Shown: positions 1 to 10,147 of the stretch, piece after piece
Layout: every line of letters begins with the position of its first letter
Position numbering within the stretch: position 1 is the stretch's first letter
NCBI GenBank assembly: GCA_029335925.2
Contig: JARJMX020000191.1
Coordinates: forward strand, 1 to 11,606
DNA from: Gammaproteobacteria bacterium
GTDB lineage: Bacteria > Pseudomonadota > Gammaproteobacteria > Halothiobacillales > Halothiobacillaceae
DNA length: 11,606 bases
Direction of reading: 5' to 3'
The notes under the pieces: model-generated
The model's database searches: none
What the model saw: the letters and a program-made list of their open reading frames with translations, nothing else
Told to the model about the DNA's origin: nothing
Translations under genes and position numbers: made by a program

Positions 1-2888
<2,888 letters not shown>

Positions 2889-2927
2889 GGCTGGGTGTGT
2901 CCAACTCTCGCTTGGTATTGGAATATC

Positions 2928-2946
2928 GCCGCCCAGCAGGGGCGGC
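2928..2946 (-). promoter_or_regulatory. GC-rich stem-loop in the gltB leader
   Basis: GCCGCCC and GGGCGGC form a perfect 7-bp stem around a 5-nt loop, about 40 nt before the gltB start codon. No T-run follows, so it is not a standard intrinsic terminator. It could be a leader mRNA structure that affects gltB translation or stability. Confidence 0.4.
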
Positions 2947-2987
2947 CTTTGTCCTTGCCCGGGTTGCCAAAGGCAAAATGGCCGAAA

Positions 2988-3016
2988 ATTCTACACGTGA
3001 GAGGAGCCCGGCACAA
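2988..3016 (-). promoter_or_regulatory. Candidate sigma-70 promoter for gltB
   Basis: On the minus strand TTGTGC (3016-3011) and TAGAAT (2993-2988) are separated by exactly 17 bp. The -10 matches consensus at five of six positions and the -35 at three of six. It lies in the gap between the damX-like gene and gltB, and would give a leader of roughly 90 nt that contains the stem-loop at 2928-2946. This is pattern reading only. Confidence 0.45.
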
Positions 3017-3022
3017 GGCGGG

Positions 3023-3043
3023 GCGCGATCGGAGCGGTCGCGC
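3023..3043 (-). repeat. Inverted repeat just after the damX-like stop codon
   Basis: GCGCGA and TCGCGC form a 6-bp stem about 11 nt after the TAA at 3057-3055, with possible further pairing inside the 9-nt loop. It is in the right place to end the aroK-aroB-damX transcript or protect its 3' end, but it lacks a T-tract. Its left arm ends 7 bp upstream of the candidate gltB -35 box. Confidence 0.3.
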
Positions 3044-3054
3044 GGTTTGGTTCG

Positions 3055-4437
3055 TTACGGCTGCATGATCTTGCGGATATCATCGATCCTGCGGGGGAAG
3101 GGCTTGCCCGCCCGCGCCTTCTCCGGCAACTTGGCGGATGCCTGGTTGGCCGCGTCGCGGCTGGAGTAGAGGCCACAGGTGAGGGTGTGCAGGGTCTGCC
3201 CGTCGCGCAGTTGGCGGAAGCTATGGCAGTCCTTCAGTCCGTTCTGCTTGATGAACCGATCGACTTCCGCTTGCGACTTGAGGCTAATCACCTGCAGGAC
3301 GTACTGCTCTCCTTTCTGCTGGGCATACCAGTTGGCCGCCTTTTTCGCCAACTGGGTCTGGGTGGCCGGTTTGGGCGCAGCGAGGCTCGGCTTCGGCTCC
3401 GCTGTGGGCGCGACTGCCGGAGCACTAGGCTTCGGCTCTACCGTGGGCGCGGGCGCGCTGGGCTTCGCTTCGGCCGGGGTCGGGGCGGCAGGCTGGAGTG
3501 TGCTCATGGGAGGGTCAGGCAGGAAAGACCCCATAGGGGTGGTGGCCCTCCCCGTGTCCGTGACGGATTCGGCCCGTTGGTGGTCAGTCGGCGTGGGGGA
3601 AGAGGAAGGTAGCGGTTGGTCGCTGATGGCCCCAGATGTCGGTGCAGGAGGGGGCGCAACGGGAAGGGACGCGACCGTTTCACTCTTGAGCGGTACGCTG
3701 ACCTGCCGGTCTTTTTCCACTTCGGGCTCGCCAGGTCGCAGCAGGAGGGCGATGGCCACGGCAAGGACGAAGGAAGCGGCGATACTGCCGATGAGCAAGG
3801 CGCGCCCAGGGAGGGTGGAAGCCTCGCCGCCGTGCGGCGCGGGGCCCTCGAAGACGGGGGGAGCATCGTCCGGCATGCTGGTCGCCATGTTGGCAAAGGC
3901 CTCGGCGGGAGGCGGGGTGAGATGGAGCGCATAGACCTGGCCGCCTGCCTCAAGATTCTGCATGTGCTGGAGCTGAGCGGCTAGATTAGGGCCGCCGAGC
4001 AGCGCCAGCCGTACCCGGCCACCCGTCAGCTCATCGAGGTGTTGCATGAAGCCGATGAGTTCATCGAGGGCCTGGGATGACAGGCGCTCGACATCCTCGA
4101 TGATGGCTACAGCCCGGCGAGGCTCGGGCAGCCGTTTGGGGAGCCGCTGTTCGATGGCCTGCATGGCCGACTCGCCGAGGTTGAGCTCGATTCCCCATGC
4201 CTTGGCGAGGTCGGTGGCCACGTCTTCTGCATTCAAGGCAAGGTCGGGGTGGGCCCGCGCGATGAGCAGGTTTGGTCCACTTTCCTTGATGAGCAGGTCG
4301 GTGAAGGTGCGCAGCTCGTCCGTGGCCGAGCTCATGATGGCGAAGATACGGTCACTGAACTTGAGCAGGTGGACGATCAGTTCGACCCGCTCATGCAGCG
4401 GATGGGGGGTGTCCATGGGGGCATCGGTCGCGTTCAT
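3055..4437 (-). CDS. DamX-like inner-membrane SPOR-domain protein with ATPase-like N-terminus
   Basis: This 460-residue protein probably binds denuded peptidoglycan at the septum through a C-terminal SPOR domain (about 376-456, starting YVLQVISL). It has one membrane segment (about 213-233, ALLIGSIAASFVLAVAIALLL core), placing residues 1-212 in the cytoplasm and the rest in the periplasm. Between membrane and SPOR lies a Pro/Ala-rich linker (about 255-365) with repeats of the type EPKPSAPA. The N-terminal part resembles the AAA/ExeA-like ATPase region found in damX-type proteins of Pseudomonas and Vibrio. A Walker-B-like strand AIIEDVERL (111-119) is present, but no GxxxxGK[ST] loop is visible. 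Cys404 and Cys421 could pair in the periplasm. The ATG shares one base with the aroB stop (TGATG), indicating translational coupling. The position after aroKB supports the assignment. Confidence 0.88.
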   Translation of the reverse strand: MNATDAPMDTPHPLHERVELIVHLLKFSDRIFAIMSSATDELRTFTDLLIKESGPNLLIARAHPDLALNAEDVATDLAKAWGIELNLGESAMQAIEQRLPKRLPEPRRAVAIIEDVERLSSQALDELIGFMQHLDELTGGRVRLALLGGPNLAAQLQHMQNLEAGGQVYALHLTPPPAEAFANMATSMPDDAPPVFEGPAPHGGEASTLPGRALLIGSIAASFVLAVAIALLLRPGEPEVEKDRQVSVPLKSETVASLPVAPPPAPTSGAISDQPLPSSSPTPTDHQRAESVTDTGRATTPMGSFLPDPPMSTLQPAAPTPAEAKPSAPAPTVEPKPSAPAVAPTAEPKPSLAAPKPATQTQLAKKAANWYAQQKGEQYVLQVISLKSQAEVDRFIKQNGLKDCHSFRQLRDGQTLHTLTCGLYSSRDAANQASAKLPEKARAGKPFPRRIDDIRKIMQP

Positions 4438-5531
4438 CAGCGGGGCTCCGCGGAGGAGGTGAATTCATCGAGGCAGATGATCAGGTTGGCGGGCGAGAAG
4501 TCGCCGGTCACCCTGGCCTTGCCGATGTGCTCCAGCAAGACCAGGCGCAGCTTGCCATCCAGCACCTTCTTGTCGATGCCCATCAGGTGCTGGAACTGCT
4601 CGCGGCTCATGCCAACCGGGGCGTGGGTGGGCAGGCCGGCGCGTTCGATAATGGCGCGGATACGGGCTACGTCCTGCGCGCTAAGCCAGCCCTCCAGCTC
4701 GGACAGGCGCGCGGCCATGCATATGCCGACGCCCACCGCCTCGCCGTGCAGCCAGTGGCCATAGCCGGTGGCGGTCTCGATGGCGTGGCCGAAGGTATGG
4801 CCGAGGTTGAGGATGGCGCGCAGGCCACTTTCGCGCTCATCTTGGCTGACAATCGCAGCCTTGATCTCGCATGAGCGGCGGATGGCGTAAGCGAGGGCTT
4901 CGGGCTCACGCGCCCGCAGGCGTTCGATGTTCGCCTCAATCCAGCCAAGGAAAGGCTCATCGTAGATCAGCCCGTATTTAATGACTTCGGCAAGACCTGC
5001 CGAGAGCTCTCGATCCGGCAGGGTGTCGAGCGTGTCGGTGTCGGCGATCACGGCGCGCGGCTGCCAGAAGGCGCCGATCATGTTCTTGCCGCCGGGATGG
5101 TTGATGCCGGTCTTGCCGCCGACCGAGGAGTCCACCTGGGCGAGCAGGGTGGTGGGGATCTGGATGAAGTGCACGCCGCGCTGGTAGCTTGCGGCGGCAA
5201 AACCGGTGATGTCGCCAATCACCCCGCCGCCTAGGGCGATGAGCGTCGTGTTGCGGTCGAAGCGCCCAAGCACCAGCGCATCCCAGATCGTCGTAAGGCT
5301 CTCGATCGACTTGTAGTCCTCGCCATCGGGCAACACCACCGTCTCGACCCGCAGCTCTTCCAGTGCCGGGTCCAGCCGGGAGCGGTAGAGCGGGGCGATG
5401 GTGGTATTGGTCACCACCAGCGCACTCTTGCCTGGAATGTGCCGACGTAACAACTCGGGTTGATCGAATAGCGCTTGGCCGATGTAGATGGGATAACTGC
5501 GCTCGCCGAGGTCAACGTTCAGGGTGTGCAT
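4437..5531 (-). CDS. aroB: 3-dehydroquinate synthase
   Basis: AroB converts DAHP to 3-dehydroquinate, the second step of the shikimate pathway, using NAD+ and a divalent metal. The protein from this ATG has 364 residues, the usual family size. Visible family motifs are DGEDYKS (69-75), GGGVIGD (101-107), [17 protein letters not shown] (126-142), AEVIKYG (181-187) and [11 protein letters not shown] (242-252). The metal ligands are apparent as Glu182, His245 and His262. The frame is open to a GTG at 5588, which would add 19 residues, but homologues begin at (M)[17 protein letters not shown] therefore choose ATG 5531; ATG 5534, one codon earlier, is equally possible. It lies about 70 bp after aroK and overlaps the damX-like start by one base, so the three genes probably form one operon. 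Confidence 0.97.
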   Translation of the reverse strand: MHTLNVDLGERSYPIYIGQALFDQPELLRRHIPGKSALVVTNTTIAPLYRSRLDPALEELRVETVVLPDGEDYKSIESLTTIWDALVLGRFDRNTTLIALGGGVIGDITGFAAASYQRGVHFIQIPTTLLAQVDSSVGGKTGINHPGGKNMIGAFWQPRAVIADTDTLDTLPDRELSAGLAEVIKYGLIYDEPFLGWIEANIERLRAREPEALAYAIRRSCEIKAAIVSQDERESGLRAILNLGHTFGHAIETATGYGHWLHGEAVGVGICMAARLSELEGWLSAQDVARIRAIIERAGLPTHAPVGMSREQFQHLMGIDKKVLDGKLRLVLLEHIGKARVTGDFSPANLIICLDEFTSSAEPR

Positions 5532-5564
5532 CATGAATCGGGTTAGTGAAGCCAGAATGGCCGC

Positions 5565-5573
5565 ATTGTAGCA
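5565..5573 (-). promoter_or_regulatory. Possible extended -10 promoter element ahead of aroB
   Basis: The minus strand reads TGCTACAAT, a TGn extended -10 with five of six matches to TATAAT, about 31 nt before the preferred aroB ATG. No good -35 box is seen 16-18 bp upstream. It lies in the aroK-aroB gap and would give an internal start for aroB and the damX-like gene. It is also compatible with the shorter aroB start. Confidence 0.3.
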
Positions 5574-5600
5574 AGGATGTCGCTTCACCTCGGCAAGGCG

Positions 5601-6119
5601 TCAGCGCCGCTTTAGTCCCAAACCCCGGATGATGCGTTGCACGACACGGCGTGGTCCCAGCCCGTCGGTCTCTACGACCAGGTGCGCCGTTTGCCGGTAG
5701 ATGGGCTCGCGGATGCGCATCAGCTCCTCCAGCCGCCCGCGCCGGTCGGGGGTCTGCAGCAGTGGCCGATGGCGGTCATGGGCCGTGCGTTCGAGCTGAT
5801 GCTCTACGGATGCATGAAGGTAGACCACCTTGCCGCGGCTGCGCATCACTTCGCGGTTTTCGGGAGCCAGGATCGCCCCGCCGCCCGTGGCGAGCACGAT
5901 TCCAGGAAGGCGTGTCAGTTCGTCGATCACCGCCCTTTCCCTCTGCCGGAAGCCGGCCTCGCCCTCCAGCTCGAAGATCAGCGGAATGCTCGCCCCGGTG
6001 CGCTCCTCAATCACCTTGTCGCTGTCGATAAACGTCAGCCCCAAGGTGCGCGCCAGGAAACGCCCGGAGGTGGACTTGCCGGCCCCCATGGGGCCGACGA
6101 GAATGATGGTGGGGTGCAT
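5601..6119 (-). CDS. aroK: Shikimate kinase
   Basis: Shikimate kinase phosphorylates shikimate at O3 with ATP, a cytoplasmic step towards chorismate. The 172-residue length matches AroK. The P-loop GPMGAGKST is at 9-17, the shikimate-binding/Mg DSD at 32-34, FR at 57-58, GGG at 79-81, and the lid arginines in RHRPLL at 116-121. Arg137 and Arg142 lie in REPIYRQ. Start ATG 6119 puts the P-loop at its usual distance from the N-terminus. No clear Shine-Dalgarno precedes it. The gene follows an intrinsic terminator and so probably has its own promoter. The aroB gene follows in the same direction. Confidence 0.97.
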   Translation of the reverse strand: MHPTIILVGPMGAGKSTSGRFLARTLGLTFIDSDKVIEERTGASIPLIFELEGEAGFRQRERAVIDELTRLPGIVLATGGGAILAPENREVMRSRGKVVYLHASVEHQLERTAHDRHRPLLQTPDRRGRLEELMRIREPIYRQTAHLVVETDGLGPRRVVQRIIRGLGLKRR

Positions 6120-6125
6120 GAGGCA

Positions 6126-6157
6126 TGTTTATGCCAGTTTGAGCGTCAAAAAACAAA
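6126..6157 (-). promoter_or_regulatory. Weak candidate promoter region for aroK
   Basis: An AT-rich stretch between the terminator and aroK holds TTGTTT, a 17-bp spacer and CATAAA, plus a better TTGACG box without a good matching -10. The terminator directly upstream makes a promoter here likely on logic, but the sequence match is poor and the exact boxes are uncertain. Confidence 0.25.
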
Positions 6158-6158
6158 C

Positions 6159-6185
6159 AAAAAAGGCCTCACCGAGGGTAAGGCC
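6159..6185 (-). terminator. Strong intrinsic terminator after the delta-60 repeat gene
   Basis: On the minus strand GGCCTTACC and GGTGAGGCC pair over 9 bp (one G-T wobble) around a 3-nt loop, followed at once by six Ts and then more T-rich sequence. It starts about 25 nt after the TGA of the delta-60 gene and 40 nt before aroK. It therefore ends transcription arriving from pilQ and the two surface-protein genes. Confidence 0.9.
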
Positions 6186-6210
6186 ATGCTTGCTTGCGCG
6201 TGATTACATT

Positions 6211-7965
6211 TTAGCTGATCTGCTTTTGCCGCCGACGCATGAGCCATCCCATGATGGGCAAACCAAGCAGGGCAAGACCTTCAAGACCGACAGCCCCCCC
6301 TCCACCATTAGTGCAGGCATTAGTGCAGGTGGTGGTGACGAAGTCGGCTTCCACGCCGCCGATATGCAACGAGGATTTCATCGTGCCACCTGCAGTGGCG
6401 GAGCTTAAATGGCGCAAGGTCACCACATCGCCCGCGCGTACCATGCTGGGCGTGGAGGTGTAGGGGCCGTTGTTGATGCTGTATTCACCGTTACGAGCCA
6501 GGACCAAGGTGGGGGCATCGATTCCCTTGACGGTCACTGGGGGCGCGTAGACCCACGTGGAAGCATTGACGTCGTTGCGAGCGCCCAAGCTGAAAGTGTC
6601 CGGCGTGACATCGGCACCTTCGAGGCGGAGTGCGGCGAAATCGAGCCGGTAGCTCCCGGAGTCGGCAGCTCCTGTGACCACGATCTTTCCGTCCGGCTGC
6701 AGGTTGACGGCGTTAGCATGATCATCACTGGTGCCGAAGGGAACGGTCACAATGCCGGTACCGGCGCTGCCGAAGGTCTGATCGAGCGAGCCATCGCGGT
6801 GGTAAAGGGCGATGGCGAAGTCGTTGTTAACCGTGTTGTAAGCGGCTGCGCCGACCACGACCAGCTTGCCATCGCCGCGGTAGGCAATGGCATTGGCCCT
6901 GCTGGCATCCAGGCCAATGGGCGTTTTGACCCATCCACTGCTACCAAAGCTGGTATCCAGCTGGCCATTGGGTAGAACACGAACCAAGGCGAAATCGCTT
7001 AGTTGGCGGTAGTTGGCCTCGCCTTTGTCCCGTCCACCCGCTGCCACGAGGGCGTCGTCCGCCTGGAGCACGAGGCTGTTAGCACCATCGCTATGCGTCA
7101 GAATGGCTGTAGCAAATGTGGCCTTGCCATCGTCGTTGAAGGACGGATCCAAACTGCCGTCAGGGTTATAACGTACGAAGGCAAAATCAAAGTTGCCATT
7201 GATGGTGTCGCAGCTCAAGGCATTGCAGCTGGCCCCAGCCACCACGATCTTACCATCACGCTGGATGATGAGGCTATTGGCCCGCTCGTCCGAAGCTCCA
7301 ATGGGGGTGATGGCGATGCCATCGTGATCAAAGCTTGGGTCAAGCTGGCCGTTGGGGAGGTAGCGGGCCGTTGCAATGTCGTATTGCCTAGGATTCGTTG
7401 CAGGGTCAAGGCTGGCCCCTGTCACAACCAGTTTGCCGTCGGCTTGGATGGCAATGTCGCGGATGAAGTCGTCTGCTCCACGGATGGCTGTGGTGACCAG
7501 GCCATTAACCCCAAAGCTTGCATCCAGCTGGCCGTTGGGGAGGTAACGCGCCAAGGCAAAGACACGGTTGCGTGCCGGAGTGACGGACCAGCCGGCGGCG
7601 ACGATCTTGCCATCGGGCTGGATGGCGACGGCTTCGGCGACATCCCAGCCGTCAGGGTTAAAAAAGGCCGTGGTGACCTTGCCCCCATTGCCGAAGCTGG
7701 TATCAAGCTGACCATCCCGATGGTAACGCAGCAGGGCGAAATCATCCTCCGTGCCTTGGTCGTTTCCGGCACGCCCGACGAGGACGATCTTACCGTCCGG
7801 TTGAAGGGCACTATCGCGCGCTTCGTCGTTCCAGGTCGAAAAGGATGTGGTCTGTTGGCCACGGCTGCCAAAAAGGGGATCCAGCCCGCCTTCTGCTGCA
7901 AGACTGGAAGTGGCGAGAGAAAGCATGATGGCAGAGGCGATAAGGGGGAGTTCCAAGCGTTTCAT
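6211..7965 (-). CDS. Secreted delta-60 repeat beta-propeller protein with C-terminal sorting tail
   Basis: This 584-residue protein has a Sec signal peptide (MKRLELPL, hydrophobic core, likely cut after SLA at residue 23). Seven delta-60-type repeats follow, pairing Q-x-DGK-hhhhG (Asp at 57, 118, 176, 237, 303, 365, 425) with hDhx[ST]FG-type motifs, period 58-66 residues. The seventh LDxxFG partner sits at the N-terminus (28-33), as expected for a propeller closed by both ends. A beta-rich domain (about 454-546, with GEYSINNGPY and IGGVEADF) resembles a repeat common in bacterial surface proteins. The tail has GGGG (554-557), a hydrophobic stretch and RRR (577-579), like GlyGly-CTERM signals. 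ATG 7965 is chosen because AAGGA lies 9 nt upstream and the signal peptide begins there; a TTG at 7983 is less likely. The function is unknown; export and surface display are inferred. Confidence 0.9.
   Translation of the reverse strand: MKRLELPLIASAIMLSLATSSLAAEGGLDPLFGSRGQQTTSFSTWNDEARDSALQPDGKIVLVGRAGNDQGTEDDFALLRYHRDGQLDTSFGNGGKVTTAFFNPDGWDVAEAVAIQPDGKIVAAGWSVTPARNRVFALARYLPNGQLDASFGVNGLVTTAIRGADDFIRDIAIQADGKLVVTGASLDPATNPRQYDIATARYLPNGQLDPSFDHDGIAITPIGASDERANSLIIQRDGKIVVAGASCNALSCDTINGNFDFAFVRYNPDGSLDPSFNDDGKATFATAILTHSDGANSLVLQADDALVAAGGRDKGEANYRQLSDFALVRVLPNGQLDTSFGSSGWVKTPIGLDASRANAIAYRGDGKLVVVGAAAYNTVNNDFAIALYHRDGSLDQTFGSAGTGIVTVPFGTSDDHANAVNLQPDGKIVVTGAADSGSYRLDFAALRLEGADVTPDTFSLGARNDVNASTWVYAPPVTVKGIDAPTLVLARNGEYSINNGPYTSTPSMVRAGDVVTLRHLSSATAGGTMKSSLHIGGVEADFVTTTCTNACTNGGGGAVGLEGLALLGLPIMGWLMRRRQKQIS
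6952..7743 (-). repeat. DNA-level repeats encoding delta-60 motifs
   Basis: The coding DNA of the propeller repeats is itself similar. A 20-base string AGCTGGCCGTTGGGGAGGTA (plus strand) occurs identically at 7343 and 7526, exactly 183 bp (61 codons) apart. Looser copies occur near 6957 and 7700. This points to blade duplication within the gene, or continued exchange between blades 2 and 3. It is not a CRISPR array. Confidence 0.7.
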
Positions 7966-7988
7966 AATGAACAATCCTTGCAAACGAT

Positions 7989-8013
7989 GCGGCCGACAGG
8001 GACCATCGGCCGC
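7989..8013 (-). promoter_or_regulatory. Intergenic stem-loop between the lipoprotein and delta-60 genes
   Basis: GCGGCCGA and TCGGCCGC form a perfect 8-bp stem with a 9-nt loop in the 60-bp gap between the lipoprotein stop (8026) and the delta-60 start (7965). It lacks a T-run. The delta-60 Shine-Dalgarno (7979-7975) lies just downstream. It could protect an upstream mRNA segment, cause partial attenuation, or simply be a GC-rich palindrome. Confidence 0.55.
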
Positions 8014-8025
8014 TCTTTCATCGAG

Positions 8026-10137
8026 TTACGGATGGACGAGGGTGACGGTGCGGCTTGCCCCGCCCTGGGCTTCGATGTTGATGGTGTAGCTATCGCCCGG
8101 ATTACCTGTGTAATTGACGGTCACTGTAGCATTACCATTGTTATCCGTAGTTCCACCGGAGATGCTGGTGATGGTGGCTGTCGGCGGTGTAGCGGTGCCT
8201 GTTGCAGTAACGAGTCGGCCGCTGATGGGGTTGCCCGCTTCATCGAGCAAGCGTACGACGATCGTCCCGCTGTTATTACCCGCTGTAGCGCTGGTGACAA
8301 ACAGCGTCCCCGCCCCCTGGCTCTTGACTGTGATGGGGGCTTTGGCCGTGGTGCCATCGGCAGTGAAGGTGAGAGGGACATCCGCCGTACCGGTGTAGTT
8401 GTTGGCATTGATTGTCACGGTCGCACAGCCATTGGCTCCGGTCACGGGCGTGGAAGGGGTGACGGTCACGGTCGCAGTGGTTCCTGCGACATTGAGCGAG
8501 GTCGAGGGGATGGGGGCGTTGTTCTTATCCCGCACGCAAAGAGTGACGTCGGTGCTCGAGCCCGCACGCACTTCCGTTGCAGAAGCGGTTAAGCTGTAAT
8601 CGAGCATACCGATGTAGCTTGCCCGAATGACATTGCTCACCCCATTGTCTCCTTCGGCCGTAATCAGGGCGGGTTGACCCAGACGAGTCATGGGGTAGGT
8701 GAGGAAGGTTGTGGCCACACCTTGGGCATTGGTGTAGGCACTGGCACCGATCACCCCGTATTGCGCACGGCCAATAACCCATGGGATAACAGCACCACTG
8801 TTGCGACCGTTGTTATTCGGGAAGGGCGAGCTGACCAAGAGGCTGGTGGCGCTGTTGACCTGGGTGATGATCCGGCTGCTGATCAGACCGCGGTCGACAC
8901 CCTGCTCGTTCGGCGTGAGGACCAAACGATCATTTCGAAGCACGCCACGGTCGGTGAACTGACCGCTTGCTGCGATGAACAGATTGCCACCTTCGGCCGG
9001 GTCTCCATCCGTGCCCGAGATCATGAAGTTGGGGTTGGCTGATGGAAAGCCGCTGATGGGGGAGTCGATCAGGCTGAATTTGATTTCGGCGTTGGGTACT
9101 GGATTGCCTAGGTTGTCTGTGGCCACCGCGCTGATGACCCGCAGATAGGTTCCATCCTGGAAGGATTCTCCAGGGGCAAGAGCGAGCGTGGTGCTGTTGG
9201 TGCGTACTGCATCGATAAATGGCCCTGTCAGAGCAATCGCTGCGATGCGACCATCGGAAATGCTGACGCTGATGTCATCCACAATGGCTTGGGCAATGCC
9301 GTTCTCGACGTTATTGTCGGCGGCATCGGCCGAGATGCGCAGGCGTGCCGTGCCGGAGATGGTCCCAGCCTTAAGGCTCAGCTGGGCTACGCCATTGGTG
9401 GTGATGGTATTGACGATGGTGCCTTGCTGACCATTAGCCCCTTGCAGAAGAGCGCCAATCTCGGGGTTAAGCAGTTCGACCTTGACATTGGCTGCACCTG
9501 GGTTAGCAATCGGTTGGCCGGCAGGATCTCTGATTTCGATACGGAGGATGGCGGTATCGTTCTTGCCCTGGTTGGCAACATAGATCGGGGCATTACTGAC
9601 ATTGGCATAAATGGTCGCCGGCATGCCCGTGGCAATACTGGAGCCAACGGTGATGTTGATGGTTTTGGCCACAGGCTTATTGGTGGCCGGATCGGTAAAC
9701 GATGCCGTGATCTTGACCGTGCCTGGACGATCATAGGCATGGAAGATCATCAAGGCTTGTCCAGCGGCGCTTTTGACCTCGTAATTCCAGAAGGACTTTT
9801 TGCTCTTGGTTGTTTCATCAAATTCAAAGGGTTGGGGGTAAAGCGCCCCCGAATAGGTGTTGCCACCATCCATGGCAAAGGTAATGGGGGTGCCACTGGC
9901 CACGAGCTTGCCATCCGCACCATAGGCTTTAGCAATCACGGTGGTGGAATAGATTGGGCTGACAGGTTCAACAAAAGTACCTGTTTGCACCGGGAGCCTA
10001 TCGGTACCTACGCTCAGCTCAATACGCGCGCTGCCCGCAAAAAGATTACCCTCACCGCCACCACCGCCGCAGCCAGCGAGGGAAAGCAAGGCAGCCGCTG
10101 CCACAAAGGTGCGCCAGGTTGTCGTCATGTCGTACAT
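8026..10137 (-). CDS. Outer-membrane-type lipoprotein with Ig-like beta domains
   Basis: This 703-residue protein of unknown function begins with a lipoprotein signal peptide. The lipobox is LAGC (20-23) and Cys23 is the likely lipidated residue, followed by five glycines. Gly at +2 favours the outer membrane. The rest is Thr/Asn/Val/Gly-rich with repeated Ig-like (Big_1/invasin-like) signatures: V[TI]AxAxxxDGKxVxxGTPITF (67-87), IEIRDPAGQPIANPGAANVKVEL (200-222), SAVATDNLGNPVPNAEIKFSL (336-356), LCVRDKNNAPIP (533-544) and VVRLLDEAGNPISGRLV (627-643). Some five to six such domains are plausible. Cys534 and Cys571 lie in one domain and could form a disulfide. ATG 10137 has AAGGA 10 nt upstream; ATG 10128 is an alternative that keeps the signal peptide. 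The start is 24 bp after the pilQ stop, suggesting a shared transcript. An adhesin or structural surface role is inferred. Confidence 0.88.
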   Translation of the reverse strand: MYDMTTTWRTFVAAAALLSLAGCGGGGGEGNLFAGSARIELSVGTDRLPVQTGTFVEPVSPIYSTTVIAKAYGADGKLVASGTPITFAMDGGNTYSGALYPQPFEFDETTKSKKSFWNYEVKSAAGQALMIFHAYDRPGTVKITASFTDPATNKPVAKTINITVGSSIATGMPATIYANVSNAPIYVANQGKNDTAILRIEIRDPAGQPIANPGAANVKVELLNPEIGALLQGANGQQGTIVNTITTNGVAQLSLKAGTISGTARLRISADAADNNVENGIAQAIVDDISVSISDGRIAAIALTGPFIDAVRTNSTTLALAPGESFQDGTYLRVISAVATDNLGNPVPNAEIKFSLIDSPISGFPSANPNFMISGTDGDPAEGGNLFIAASGQFTDRGVLRNDRLVLTPNEQGVDRGLISSRIITQVNSATSLLVSSPFPNNNGRNSGAVIPWVIGRAQYGVIGASAYTNAQGVATTFLTYPMTRLGQPALITAEGDNGVSNVIRASYIGMLDYSLTASATEVRAGSSTDVTLCVRDKNNAPIPSTSLNVAGTTATVTVTPSTPVTGANGCATVTINANNYTGTADVPLTFTADGTTAKAPITVKSQGAGTLFVTSATAGNNSGTIVVRLLDEAGNPISGRLVTATGTATPPTATITSISGGTTDNNGNATVTVNYTGNPGDSYTINIEAQGGASRTVTLVHP

Positions 10138-10147
10138 GGTTTGTCGT

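Noticed and set aside
5532..5588. Upstream GTG start adding 19 residues to AroB
   Set aside because: The added residues do not resemble AroB N-termini, and the 364-residue form matches the family length and first residues. The GTG has no clear Shine-Dalgarno.
6952..7743. CRISPR-like spaced repeats
   Set aside because: The repeats are about 180 bp apart, imperfect, in frame and encode the delta-60 motifs, so they are protein repeats.
7003..8592. 529-codon open frame on the plus strand across the two surface genes
   Set aside because: It lies antisense to two well-supported minus-strand genes, spans the gap between them, and its translation shows no recognisable domain. It is best explained by codon bias of the repeat coding sequence.
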